Assembly (NCBI RefSeq): GCF_009766085.1
Contig: NZ_LMUF01000052.1
Location: 502,085-566,084, forward strand
Direction of reading: 5' to 3'
From: Burkholderia sp. S171
GTDB taxonomy: Bacteria > Pseudomonadota > Gammaproteobacteria > Burkholderiales > Burkholderiaceae
DNA length: 64,000 bases
Shown one piece after another: positions 1-9,241 of this stretch. The notes under the pieces were generated by a model. The model ran no database searches, had not been told where the DNA came from, and saw nothing but the letters and a program-made list of their open reading frames with translations. The first letter of the stretch is position 1. The number at the start of each line of letters is the position of its first letter. A program made the translations under genes and the position numbers.

Positions 1-1814
1 ATGTCCGGTGAATCCAGCGAATCAGCCGTGTGAGCTGCGTCGTCCAGCGCAGTCACCGGCGCGGCGGACGGCACGTAGTATCGCGGCAGATAAAGCCGCA
101 CGGTCGTGCCCCGCCCCGGCACGCTGTCAAGGCGCGCGGTACCGCCCGCCTGCTCGCACGCCGCCAGCACTTGCGCCAGCCCCAGGCCCGTACCCGAACC
201 GCTCAACTTGGTCGTGAAAAGCGGCTCGAACGCACGCCGCGCTGTTGTGTCTGGCATGCCTTCGCCGCTGTCGGTGAACGCAAGCAGCGCGTATTCACCA
301 TCGGGCAAAGCGTTGTCGGCCGTCACGCGAACGTTCTGGCTGCGGATGACAAAACGGCCGCCGCGAGGCATTGCATCGCGGGCATTCACGGCAATATTAA
401 TGATCGCGAATTCGAGTTCAGTCGCGTCCGCGCGGACCTGCCACATGTCCGGCGACACTTGCACTTTCACCTGGACCTTCTCGCCGGCCGCCGTTTCGAT
501 CAACCCCGCCGCTGCGGGCAGCCAGACGGCGAGGTCGATCGGCTCCTGCTTGAGCGGTTGCTTGCGGGCGACGCTGAGCAAGCGTCGAGCGAGTGCTTCG
601 GCGCCAGCGGTCGCGCGCTCTACCGCCAAAATTTCCCGCTCGAGCCCGTTGAAATTCTTGCGCCGCGCAAGCTCCATATTCGCCGCCACCACCATTAGCA
701 AATTATTGAAGTCATGCGCCACGTTGGCCACCAGATTGCCGAGCGCGCCCATGCGCCGTAACTGCCGGCTGGATGCCTCGGCCGAGAGCCGCATGGCGAC
801 TTCCGCCTGCCAGCGTTCCCATGCGGCCTGCTGCGCGCGCAACTGGCGCAGCGAAAACAACACGAGCACCCAGACCGCGACGCACGGCGCCGCTGTAATC
901 ACGGCTATCAGCGAGTAGTGCTGCCGCCACTCGGCAAAGATCGCAGCGGTCGGAATGGCGCTTGTCACATAGAGCGGATAGTCCCCCACGCGACGAAACG
1001 CGACCACGCGCTCGACGCCATCGACACTCGAGCGTATCCGAACGCGTCCGAACAGTTCGTTGTTATGCATGGCGCTGGTGAAAGCCGTGTCGCGGACGTG
1101 TGTGATGCTGGCGCGGTTAGGCGGCTCGCGCACGAGAATGCCGCCGTCGCGGCGAAACAGGCCAACGCTCATGCCGGGTTCACCAGTCGATAGATCGCGA
1201 TAAAACCCCGCGAAATAATCGCGTTTGAGCGCGATCGAGACAACGCCCGCAAAACGGCCGTCGTTCAGGCTGCGCCCGACGCTGGTCGTAAATACATCGG
1301 CTTGCTGGACGCTGCCGAGGAGCGGCAGGGAAAAATAAGGGTCCGGGCGGATGGAGCGAGCAGAGGTGAAGTCGTCGCGATTAGCAATCGAGACTGTTGG
1401 CACCGGGAAATAGCGGTTGCTGGCGAGCATCTCGCCCGTCACGCCGAAAATGGTGATGGCCGCCACCTGGGCAAACGATTCGCCGATCACGCTCAGGCGA
1501 TCATGGATGGCTTTCTGATTTGCGTGGATCTCGGCGTCGTCGCTATCGGCGAGCATTTCCACTATGCGTGTCGATATTTCGCGGTTGAGGTCGAGCACCT
1601 TGACCGCTTGTTCATCGGCGACACGGGCTACACGGTCGGCGATATCGTTGGATTCGATCATGCGACGCTGGTAATCGTAATAGCCGTAGCCAAGCAGGAA
1701 CACGATAGGAAAAAGGATCGATGCCGCCAGCACGACCAGCAGGATTCGCCGGGTCGCGGCAAAATTACGCAACGGCAATGGCAGGTCGAGTGCGGCGGAA
1801 TCCGAAGAGTGCAA
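1..1814 (-). CDS. Cache-type sensor histidine kinase, 3' part outside window
   Basis: Translating the minus strand gives one open frame from about 1814 to the window edge. It has an N-terminal membrane helix (LLVVLAASILFPIVFLLGY), a long periplasmic sensor region, a second helix, an H-box with AHDFNNLL, an N-box (NARDAM) and a G-box (GTGLGLAQV). The frame is still open at base 1, so a C-terminal receiver domain may follow. No in-frame ATG lies between the upstream stop (about 1950) and the first helix. A TTG at 1814 has GGAG nine bases upstream, so I chose it; a TTG at 1778 is the alternative. The protein closely resembles the kinase at 60816-63077 in order and sequence, for example the shared VARKQPL and NARDAMP motifs. 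The signal sensed is unknown. The family autophosphorylates on the H-box histidine. Confidence 0.85.
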   Translation of the reverse strand, partial: MHSSDSAALDLPLPLRNFAATRRILLVVLAASILFPIVFLLGYGYYDYQRRMIESNDIADRVARVADEQAVKVLDLNREISTRIVEMLADSDDAEIHANQKAIHDRLSVIGESFAQVAAITIFGVTGEMLASNRYFPVPTVSIANRDDFTSARSIRPDPYFSLPLLGSVQQADVFTTSVGRSLNDGRFAGVVSIALKRDYFAGFYRDLSTGEPGMSVGLFRRDGGILVREPPNRASITHVRDTAFTSAMHNNELFGRVRIRSSVDGVERVVAFRRVGDYPLYVTSAIPTAAIFAEWRQHYSLIAVITAAPCVAVWVLVLFSLRQLRAQQAAWERWQAEVAMRLSAEASSRQLRRMGALGNLVANVAHDFNNLLMVVAANMELARRKNFNGLEREILAVERATAGAEALARRLLSVARKQPLKQEPIDLAVWLPAAAGLIETAAGEKVQVKVQVSPDMWQVRADATELEFAIINIAVNARDAMPRGGRFVIRSQNVRVTADNALPDGEYALLAFTDSGEGMPDTTARRAFEPLFTTKLSGSGTGLGLAQVLAACEQAGGTARLDSVPGRGTTVRLYLPRYYVPSAAPVTALDDAAHTADSLDSPD

Positions 1815-1981
1815 AGCGTCAGGGCTCCAAGATTGGGTTCGCTCGTACCGGGATTGGTTATATCGCGCTCGGGGCAGCTCTGCCAGCAACAGCAACCAGC
1901 AACTGGCAACTGGCAACTGGCATAGCTCGAAAAGACCTCGAAAACCTGATCACCTGGGGCCGAGCGAAACGCCCAACCCTG

Positions 1982-2353
1982 TTACTGCGGCTTTGACATT
2001 GTCCCACTACCATTTGGTGACGCAGTGGTCGAGTTGCTATTTGCGCTGGAACCGTTGCTCTTCATATTCGGCGTGGAGCCAGTACCCGTTCCCATGCCGC
2101 CACCCACTGCGTTGCCACCCGGCGCGCCACTCATTCCCGCTCCGTTGGACCCGCCGCCACTCGTTCCGCCCGCCCCGCCGCCGCCCACGCCTGCACCACC
2201 GGCCGAGCCTCCCCCCGCTGAACCGCCTCCAGCACCGCCACCCCCTGCGCCGCCTCCGCCTGCACCGCCCGCCTGCGCATACACACCGCCCGCAGCGCCT
2301 GACAGACCCAGTACCAGCGCAGACACCAAAATCTTCTTCGATACGTGTTTCAT
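1982..2353 (-). CDS. exported glycine/alanine-rich protein
   Basis: A 123-residue protein starting MKHVSKKILVSALVLG with a typical signal peptide ending near VYAQA. The mature part is almost entirely Gly/Ala/Ser repeats (GGAGGGG type), then an Asn/Ser/Thr-rich tail. The ATG at 2353 is chosen because AAGGAGG sits a few bases upstream and the signal peptide begins there; the frame runs open 22 codons further upstream. No enzyme motif is visible. It is probably a secreted or periplasmic low-complexity protein. Such proteins are common in Burkholderia, and I cannot assign a role. Confidence 0.75.
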   Translation of the reverse strand: MKHVSKKILVSALVLGLSGAAGGVYAQAGGAGGGGAGGGGAGGGSAGGGSAGGAGVGGGGAGGTSGGGSNGAGMSGAPGGNAVGGGMGTGTGSTPNMKSNGSSANSNSTTASPNGSGTMSKPQ

Positions 2354-2578
2354 TGCAGCCTCCTTGAAATACCGTTGGGTGCGTTGCGCAGGACTCAGGT
2401 CGCAACGCTCGCTCTCCAATCAGTGCAAGGGGCATGCCGCGGCAGCAGCTATTCTATAAGCGGTAACGCTTGCCTGGCGGGCGTTTCAGGGATCGTATGC
2501 CCGCAGTACTTGTGACCTTGGTTTGGTTTTTGACTAGTTTTTGCCCGGCACGCCGATTGATTTAGGCACGTCCAAAAC

Positions 2579-2608
2579 AAAAAACCGGGCTTGTCAGCCC
2601 GGTTTTTT
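2579..2608 (-). terminator. rho-independent terminator after 2627-2968
   Basis: A perfect 12-bp stem (AAAAAACCGGGC paired with GCCCGGTTTTTT), extendable by one T-A pair to leave a 4-base loop. T-runs lie on both strands. It sits about 20 bases after the stop of the exported repeat protein and could work in either direction. Confidence 0.9.
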
Positions 2609-2626
2609 CAATGCGAAGTTTCGGTC

Positions 2627-2968
2627 TTACCAGCCTTGTTGCTGGTAATAACCTGCTTGCGGCTGCGGTCCGCACGGTACATAAGCACGGCGGTAATCGT
2701 CGAAGCAATATCCCGGCGGCGGGCCAGGTTGATAGGCCGGCTGTGCATAAACAGGTTGCGCATAAACCGGCTGATACACCGGCTGCGCGTAGACAGGTTG
2801 TGCGTAGACCGGCTGAGCTACAGCGGACCCCACCAGCGCACCAATGACCGCGCCGCCCAACAGTGCGCCGACTACCGCACCACCGTCTCCGCCACCCCCG
2901 TGTGCGGACGCCTGACCTGACATGGCAAGACTTCCGGCCAACACCAACACTGCTGCTACGCGTTTCAT
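2627..2968 (-). CDS. exported protein with glycine-zipper and PVYAQ repeats
   Basis: A 113-residue protein. Residues 1-22 form a signal peptide (cut near ASA-HGG). A Gly-rich hydrophobic stretch with GG/GA spacing (AVVGALLGGAVIGALVG) resembles glycine-zipper envelope proteins. It is followed by about six copies of QPVYA/QPVYQ and a Tyr/Pro/Gln-rich tail with two cysteines (YCFDDY, YVPCGP). The start is preceded by GGAG at good spacing, and a strong terminator follows. No catalytic motif is seen. It is likely a small surface or outer-membrane-associated protein; the repeat number probably varies between strains. Confidence 0.8.
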   Translation of the reverse strand: MKRVAAVLVLAGSLAMSGQASAHGGGGDGGAVVGALLGGAVIGALVGSAVAQPVYAQPVYAQPVYQPVYAQPVYAQPAYQPGPPPGYCFDDYRRAYVPCGPQPQAGYYQQQGW

Positions 2969-3120
2969 TTGAGTTCTCCAGATCCCTGGGTCGGGACTAT
3001 GGAACTGATCTTATGCGGGTACAGAAGAAATAACTGATGCAGTTGGTAACGGATCATTTCAGCGGATACATATTCACGGGCAGCTTTTTACGCACACAGT
3101 TCAGAAAGGCCGAGCGTCCT

Positions 3121-3870
3121 TCACGCTTCAGTCGATGCCCGCCGGATAGCCCGCTCCACTGCGCCCGTCTCGCCATGCGGCACGAAGATGTAGCCCTGTC
3201 CCCAGACCGTCTGGACATAGCGGGGGTCCGATGGATCGGCTTCCAGCAAGCGCCTTAGCCTCCATATGGACACGTCCAGACTGCGGTCCCTGTAGCTTCC
3301 CGCCTGACCGCGCAGCTTCTCGTTCAGCTGCGCACGCGTGAGCACGACCATCTCGTTTTTAACGAAGATCTTCAGCGTGGCGAATTCGCCGGAACGCAAT
3401 GGCACTCGTTCGCCGTTGTGACGCAGTTCGCGCGCGGCGAAATCGACTTCGTAGGGACCAAAACGATAAGGCGGCCGGTCTTCCGGCGCACCCGGCGCCG
3501 CCGCGTCGCGACGCCTCAGCACCGTACGGATGCGAGCGAGCAATTCACGTGGATCGAAGGGTTTGGCCAGGTAATCGTCCGCGCCTAATTCGAGTCCGAT
3601 CACACGGTCGATCACGTCCGAACGCGCCGTCAGGAAGATCACCGGGATGTCGTCGCCGGCCGCACGCAATTCGCGCAACGCGCTGATGCCGTCCTGCTCG
3701 GGCATCATCACGTCGAGCACGACAATTGAAGGCCGCTCGACGTCGAGACGTCGTTTGAGACCTGTACCGTCGTGCAGCACCGAAACTGCCAGGCCGTTGC
3801 CTTGCAGATATTCGCGAACGAGGTCGCGCACTACGGGATCGTCGTCGACGAGGAGAACATGATGGGTCAT
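3121..3870 (-). CDS. OmpR-family response regulator (no adjacent kinase on this strand)
   Basis: A 249-residue protein. The receiver domain (about 1-120) has the acidic pocket DDD at 9-11, phosphoacceptor Asp53 (VVLDVMMP) and Lys in LAKPFDPREL. A winged-helix Trans_reg_C domain follows (about 135-230, ending VQTVWGQGYIFVP). I chose the ATG at 3870 (MTHHVLLVDDD); an ATG three codons upstream is equally possible, and neither has a clear ribosome site. It is a close paralogue of the divergent regulator at 4118; both share VSVLHDGTGL and RPSIVVLD. It probably binds DNA as a dimer once phosphorylated, perhaps by the kinase at 4900. Confidence 0.93.
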   Translation of the reverse strand: MTHHVLLVDDDPVVRDLVREYLQGNGLAVSVLHDGTGLKRRLDVERPSIVVLDVMMPEQDGISALRELRAAGDDIPVIFLTARSDVIDRVIGLELGADDYLAKPFDPRELLARIRTVLRRRDAAAPGAPEDRPPYRFGPYEVDFAARELRHNGERVPLRSGEFATLKIFVKNEMVVLTRAQLNEKLRGQAGSYRDRSLDVSIWRLRRLLEADPSDPRYVQTVWGQGYIFVPHGETGAVERAIRRASTEA

Positions 3871-4117
3871 GCGATTCATTCTAAGACGCCAAAGCGCCTT
3901 TTCGCGACACTGATTCCTTTCCGCTTCTTTCATCGAATTGCACGGCAAGAAAGTACCCCAATCATCTGATCAAAGCGCTTACCCGCCCGGGTCAACGCGT
4001 GCGGGCTTTTCGTGCCACGCCAACAGGTCATTTTTGCGGGAGTTTCGGGTAAGAATCGGTAACTATCTTTGAGTAGATGAAAAACCGTACTTTTACGATG
4101 CCAGCTAAAATTTCACC

Positions 4118-4903
4118 ATGACTACATCCGTATTGATCGTCGACGACGACCCGGCGGTTTGCGACCTCCTCAGCCGCTTCCTGAAAGCGCGCGGACTGGA
4201 CGTTTCCGTCCTTCACGATGGCACCGGCCTGCGCCGGCGGCTGGAATATGCACGCCCGTCCATCGTGGTGCTCGACATCATGATGCCGGACATGGACGGC
4301 CTCGCTGCGCTTCGCCAGGTGCGCGCCGCCGGTGACGACATCCCCGTGATCTTCGTCACCGCGCGCGACAGCGTGACGGACAAGGTGGAAGGGCTGGAAC
4401 TTGGCGCGGACGATTACCTGCCGAAACCCTTCGATCCGCGCGAACTGCTCGCCCGCATAGACACGGTATTGCGGCGGCGCGCGCCCGCGTCAACGGGACG
4501 GCCGGAAGCCTGTGCAAGCGAACGGTTCGGGCGCTTCGAGCTCGACTTCGTCACGCGTGCGCTGGTGAGCGCCAACGAGCGCATTCCGCTGCGCGACAGC
4601 GAATTCGCGTTGCTCAAGGTGCTCGTACGGCATCCCTACAAAGTGTTGTCTCGCGTGCTGATCCATGATCTCGTGCATCGCGACGACAGCACGTTTAGCG
4701 ACCGCAGTCTCGACGTACCCATCTGGCGGTTGCGCAGGATTATCGAGGAAGATCCGGCCAGCCCGCGTCATGTGCAGACGGTGCGCGGTCAGGGTTATGT
4801 CTTCATTCCCGATCCCGATGGTGCCCGCAACGCGAATACGGAGCCGCAATCAGCGCCGGACATCCCCGCTTCCTCCACGCCCGACCGCGCTTCTACGGTA
4901 TGA
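4118..4903 (+). CDS. OmpR-family response regulator
   Basis: A 261-residue protein. The receiver domain has DDD at 9-11, Asp53 in VVLDIMMP and the conserved LPKPFDPREL loop. The winged-helix DNA-binding domain ends in VQTVRGQGYVFIP. The last four bases (ATGA) overlap the start of the following kinase gene, so regulator and sensor form a translationally coupled two-component pair. It is transcribed divergently from its paralogue at 3121-3870 across about 250 bp that should hold both promoters. The C-terminal 25 residues are a Pro/Ser-rich tail without known function. Confidence 0.95.
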   Translation: MTTSVLIVDDDPAVCDLLSRFLKARGLDVSVLHDGTGLRRRLEYARPSIVVLDIMMPDMDGLAALRQVRAAGDDIPVIFVTARDSVTDKVEGLELGADDYLPKPFDPRELLARIDTVLRRRAPASTGRPEACASERFGRFELDFVTRALVSANERIPLRDSEFALLKVLVRHPYKVLSRVLIHDLVHRDDSTFSDRSLDVPIWRLRRIIEEDPASPRHVQTVRGQGYVFIPDPDGARNANTEPQSAPDIPASSTPDRASTV

Positions 4904-6345
4904 AACTCTTTGGCACGGCGCGAGATCAGGATTCGCGCGGCAGCAACAGCGCCCGCATCGGGTCAGGTCGTGCCGCGTCAGCGCGTGCCTGGAGCCGCAA
5001 CCGTTCAGGTCGCGGCAATCCGTTCAACACGCTGTTCGGGCGCATGGCGCTCATTTCGCTGGTCGTGCTGTTTGCCGTGCAGGCCTGCTGGTTCGCCGTG
5101 CTCACCGTGCAGCGGCCGCATCACGACGCGGAAGGTTACGCGCGGGGATTGATGCTCGTACTCGCCGCTGCGAACGACGACGCGCGTCAAGGCGTGCGGC
5201 TCGCGCCTGCGCTGAGCGTGCAGTTGGTGTTGTCATCGAACCTGCCTGAAGGCATCACCTTGCGCGAGCCAGACAACGGCCCCGTCGTGCATTTGCTGCG
5301 TGAGTTGAGGAACGTGCTGCCGCCGGGTACGCGGCTCGCCGTCGATGGCCCCAAGCACGCGCAGCGTCTCTGGGTGCGTTATCCGAACAGTCCGAACTGG
5401 ATCGTGACGCCGGTCGACCTGCCGCCCGCGCCGCCTATCCTGATTGAATCGGTGGGGATGTTGATGGCGGCCGTCATCCTGTCGCTGGTTGCGGCGTGGC
5501 AATTGCAGCGGCCGTTGTCGCGCGTGGCGCAAGGCGCGCGTCAGTTCGGCGCGGGCGAGCGGCCGGTCCCGGTAGACGAGCGCGGACCGCGTGAGCTACG
5601 CGACCTGATCCGCGCGTTCAACCAGATGATGCGGCGGATCAACGACGCCGATGACGAGAAAGCCGTCATGCTCGCCGGCATCGCGCACGACCTGAAAGCG
5701 CCGCTCACGCGCCTGAAACTGCGGGCCAGTGTCCTGGTGCAGGATGACGCCGAGCGGGCGCATTTTATCCGCGACATCGACTCGCTGACACGCATCGTGC
5801 AGCAGTTCCTGGAATTTGCGGCCAACGTGCCGACGAGCGGACCCGCTGTCAGCGTGGACGATTTTCTCGCGGAGCAATTCGCGCAAGATGAAGCCGGCGA
5901 TTCGCCCCTGTTCCGCCTCGACCTGGGCGCTGGCCATGCATTCCACTTGCCGCGCACCTTGCTGGACCGGCTGGTCACCAATCTGGTCGATAACGCGCTG
6001 GAACACGGCGCCCCGCCCGTCGACATTACTACGGGCAAGCGCAATGACGAGTGGTTCATCACGGTGCGCGATTACGGCGACGGGATCCCGCCCGAGCGTC
6101 TGGACGATGCCCGCAAGCCCTTCGTCCGCCTGGACCCGGCGCGCGCGGGCGATGGTCATTGCGGACTGGGCCTTGCCATCGTCGGACGCCTTGCACATGA
6201 GCTTGGCGGCCGCTGCGATATCGGCAACGCGGCAGACGGCGGACTGACCGTGCGGATCGTCATTCCGATGGACGAATCCGCCCACGCGGGCTTCGGCGCG
6301 GTTTTACACACCGCCCATGTGCCCGAAGCCGTCATGGCTTCCTGA
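4900..6345 (+). CDS. EnvZ-like membrane sensor histidine kinase
   Basis: A 481-residue kinase. It has a basic, Arg/Ser-rich N-terminus of about 45 residues, TM1 at about 47-70, a periplasmic loop of about 110 residues, TM2 at about 183-201 and a HAMP segment. The H-box is AGIAHDLKAPLTRL (His263), the N-box is LVTNLVDNALEHG, and the G-boxes are DYGDGIP and GLGLAIV. The DLKAPL form of the H-box is typical of the EnvZ/OmpR class. It partners the regulator it overlaps. Its 3' end overlaps the convergent hybrid kinase gene by 14 bases. Confidence 0.95.
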   Translation: MKLFGTARDQDSRGSNSARIGSGRAASARAWSRNRSGRGNPFNTLFGRMALISLVVLFAVQACWFAVLTVQRPHHDAEGYARGLMLVLAAANDDARQGVRLAPALSVQLVLSSNLPEGITLREPDNGPVVHLLRELRNVLPPGTRLAVDGPKHAQRLWVRYPNSPNWIVTPVDLPPAPPILIESVGMLMAAVILSLVAAWQLQRPLSRVAQGARQFGAGERPVPVDERGPRELRDLIRAFNQMMRRINDADDEKAVMLAGIAHDLKAPLTRLKLRASVLVQDDAERAHFIRDIDSLTRIVQQFLEFAANVPTSGPAVSVDDFLAEQFAQDEAGDSPLFRLDLGAGHAFHLPRTLLDRLVTNLVDNALEHGAPPVDITTGKRNDEWFITVRDYGDGIPPERLDDARKPFVRLDPARAGDGHCGLGLAIVGRLAHELGGRCDIGNAADGGLTVRIVIPMDESAHAGFGAVLHTAHVPEAVMAS

Positions 6346-8614
6346 ACACCGCCTGTTCGAGTTCATCGAAGCTGAACGGCTTTGGAAGCAGGGTCGCGCC
6401 GCTCAGCTCGTCGCGAAGCTCAGCCGCAATGCCCGTCCCGTAGCCGGATGCCAGCACCACATGCACACGCGGCTGCAAACGCTTCATCGCGCGGGCCAGG
6501 TCGAGGCCGGACATGCCGGGCATGCGGACATCGGTGAGCAGGACATCGAATAATTGCTGTGCGATCAGGTCGAGCGCGGCCTGCGCACTGTCCACCGCGA
6601 GCACTTTCGCATCGAGCAACTCCAGCAGCTCGCGCGTCGCTTCGCGGGTGTTGGCGTCGTCCTCCACAATCAGCACGCGTAGTGGCTGAGGCTGTGTTTC
6701 AGGCTCGGCCACTTCAGCCACTACGGGAGCGTGAGGCGCGTCCGGCATATCGGGCGCCTCATAAACCCGCGTACGAAACATCCAGCGCACCTTGCGGGCC
6801 AGTGCATCCCGCCGATACGGCTTGCTGATCAACGCCACGCCCGCATCAAGACGGCCACCGTGCACGATCGCGTTTTCGGTATAACCCGACGTAAACAACA
6901 CCTCCAGCGCCGGCAGCATGTCCTGCGCGCGCCGAGCCAGTTCGACGCTGCGCATCGGTCCCGGCATCACGACGTCGCTGAACAGCAAATCGACGTGCAC
7001 GCCGCTTTCGAGCACGCTCAGCGCGCTCTGGGCATCCACGGCTTTCAGCACCCGGTAGCCAAGCTGGGTCAACATGTCCACGGCGGTCGCGCGGACGTTC
7101 GGATCGTCCTCCACCACGAGAATCGTCTCCGTGCCGCCCGTCACCGGATCATTCGCGGCTTCCACGCGCACCACCTCGTCCTTCATCGAGCGCGGCAGAT
7201 AAAGCTTGACCGTCGTACCGTGGCCAGGCTCGCTATACAGATTGATATGGCCGCCGGTCTGCTTCATGAAACCGTACGCCATGCTCAAGCCCAGACCGGT
7301 TCCCCGGCCTTCGGCCTTCGTCGTATAGAAAGGCTCGAAAGCGCGTGCGAGCGTTTCCGGCGACATGCCGCAACCGGTGTCCGAGACGGCAACCATCACG
7401 TACTGGCCGCTCGCCAGGTCGTCGTGATGGCGCGTGTAATCGTCGTCGAGCATCGCGTTGCCCGCCTCGATGGTCAGGCGGCCCGCGCCGTCCATCGCGT
7501 CACGCGCATTGATCGCCAGGTTCACGATCACGTTCTGCAGATGATTCGGATCGGCCAGCGTGTTCCACAAGCCGCCCGATACCACCGTTTCCATTTCGAT
7601 GGTTTCGCCGAGCACGCGGCGCAGCATGTCGTCGGAACTGCGCAGCAGCCGCGAGATATCGAGCGCCACCGGTTCAAGCGGCTGGCGTCGCGCGAACGCG
7701 AGCAATTGCGACGCGAGCTTCGCGCCGCGCTCGACGGCTTCATGCGCGCAGGTGAGACGCCGCGTGAGCGTTTCGTTGCCGTCCGATTCCTGTATAGCGA
7801 GTTGCAGGTTTCCGCCAATCACTTGCAGCACGTTGTTGAAATCGTGGGCCACGCCACCCGTCAGCTTGCCGACGGCGTCCATTTTCTGCGATTGCGCCAA
7901 CGCGGCGGCTGTTTCGCGTCGCTCCACCTCGCTCGCCCGCAATGCTGCCAGCGCTTCTTCAATGCGGGCCTCCAGCGTCTCTCGATGCCGTTCCAGCACC
8001 TCGCTCAAGCGCTTTTGCTCCTGCAGCGCGGCGTCGAGCGAACGCACGCCGAGCACGCGCTCGGTGATATCGCGGGAAATCGACACGAACCATTGCGCAC
8101 CGCTTGGCTCCTTCACCGGAGACACCGACACGTCCCAGTATTTCGGCGTGCCTTTTGCTGTCGGGCAGAGCGCTTCGAAGCGCGAATGATGGCCTTGCCG
8201 GGCGTTATCGATTGCTTCGACCAGCACATGCCGCGATTCCTCCGGCCATAGCGACGCCCACGACTTGCCCTTGAGCGGCGCGAAATCATCGATTTCCATC
8301 AGGCAGATGCCGTTGGCGTTCATGAATTCGAGCGTACCGTCGAGCCGCAGGATCTTGATGCAATCCGTGCTGCCGTTCAGCACGCTCAGGAAAAACCCGC
8401 CGGAATCGAGCGAAAAGCCTGGCGTGTTAGCGGGCTGACCGTTAGTAGCAAGTCCGGTTTCCGGCTCGGGCGCAGCCGGGATGGCGCCGTGAAAACCGAA
8501 CGGCTTGTCGGGTGGTGCCGCAGGCTCGGGCAGTTGGACCGGCGCCGGAATGCTGTACGCACCCGTGTCGTCGAGACGTGCGATGACGGGATCGGGACTA
8601 GCGGAGTCGGTCAT
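6332..8614 (-). CDS. PAS hybrid histidine kinase with two receiver domains
   Basis: A 760-residue protein, predicted soluble because no membrane helix is seen. Order: Pro-rich lead (1-70), PAS domain (about 72-185, ending in the PAC-like VSISRDITER), coiled coil (about 190-245), H-box GGVAHDFN with His257, N-box NARDAM, G-box GTGLGLSMAYG, receiver 1 (phosphoacceptor Asp547) and receiver 2 (Asp695). The frame is open upstream to 9028, but the extension is Cys/Arg-rich and non-typical. The ATG at 8614 (MTDSASPDPV) starts the regular composition. Phosphotransfer inside the protein or to a separate Hpt protein is expected; none is nearby. Confidence 0.9.
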   Translation of the reverse strand: MTDSASPDPVIARLDDTGAYSIPAPVQLPEPAAPPDKPFGFHGAIPAAPEPETGLATNGQPANTPGFSLDSGGFFLSVLNGSTDCIKILRLDGTLEFMNANGICLMEIDDFAPLKGKSWASLWPEESRHVLVEAIDNARQGHHSRFEALCPTAKGTPKYWDVSVSPVKEPSGAQWFVSISRDITERVLGVRSLDAALQEQKRLSEVLERHRETLEARIEEALAALRASEVERRETAAALAQSQKMDAVGKLTGGVAHDFNNVLQVIGGNLQLAIQESDGNETLTRRLTCAHEAVERGAKLASQLLAFARRQPLEPVALDISRLLRSSDDMLRRVLGETIEMETVVSGGLWNTLADPNHLQNVIVNLAINARDAMDGAGRLTIEAGNAMLDDDYTRHHDDLASGQYVMVAVSDTGCGMSPETLARAFEPFYTTKAEGRGTGLGLSMAYGFMKQTGGHINLYSEPGHGTTVKLYLPRSMKDEVVRVEAANDPVTGGTETILVVEDDPNVRATAVDMLTQLGYRVLKAVDAQSALSVLESGVHVDLLFSDVVMPGPMRSVELARRAQDMLPALEVLFTSGYTENAIVHGGRLDAGVALISKPYRRDALARKVRWMFRTRVYEAPDMPDAPHAPVVAEVAEPETQPQPLRVLIVEDDANTREATRELLELLDAKVLAVDSAQAALDLIAQQLFDVLLTDVRMPGMSGLDLARAMKRLQPRVHVVLASGYGTGIAAELRDELSGATLLPKPFSFDELEQAVFRKP

Positions 8615-8825
8615 GAATCGGGCACTGAAGAGAGAAAGGCGAGGACAGCGCGAGGTGTTTTTCAAGTCGATGCGCTGCAACGTGATCGGCAAGGGAAAGC
8701 AAGCATTGCGCCAGTGCGACGCAGCACGGCAGCACGCATGGCAGAGGCTTTTGAAGCACCCGCTTCCCTCAGAGATCGCCGCACTTCGTTCACACAACAC
8801 GTGTAAAAACCAACCCGGTGACGGG

Positions 8826-8858
8826 TAGTTATTGCGTAGTTGTTGCGTAGTTGTTGCG
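8826..8858. repeat. 11-bp tandem repeat, three copies
   Basis: TAGTTATTGCG followed by two copies of TAGTTGTTGCG. It lies between the hybrid kinase start and the methyltransferase gene and may overlap the kinase promoter region. No function can be assigned. Confidence 0.85.
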
Positions 8859-9241
8859 CAATGGCCTGGTTCCGGGATGGCTTCAGCGTGATATCGAAGA
8901 CACCGGTACAGTCGGTTATCACGCGAAAATTCTGGAGCGGACCACGACGTATTTTCGCCAATGTCCCTGTGGCTTTTGCCAGGCGGCGATGAGAGGGCAC
9001 GTTTTGGATCATTGAGCCGCACGACCATCGTGACGATGCACGTCTTAGAAACAGAATAGGAAAGCGCCGTGCGCGCTTCTTGCTCACCCTAAGGTTTCGC
9101 TTCCCGGTCGCGTGGCATCTGGCACAGCCCTCACGGCCGGAACGCAGATCGCACTATTCTCGTCACGCGTTTTTCGACGCGCAATTCTCGTCATGGATAA
9201 CCCGCCGCGCGCTCTGCGCTGCGACAACATGGAGACGTTTC

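Noticed and set aside
1898..1922. Triplicated CAACTGG near the left kinase start, as a possible attachment or regulatory site
   Set aside because: Short and imperfectly placed; most likely simple-sequence slippage in the leader region.
6731..8251. 506-codon plus-strand frame inside the hybrid kinase gene
   Set aside because: His/Arg-rich antisense shadow of the minus-strand kinase, whose PAS, H-box and receiver motifs are complete.
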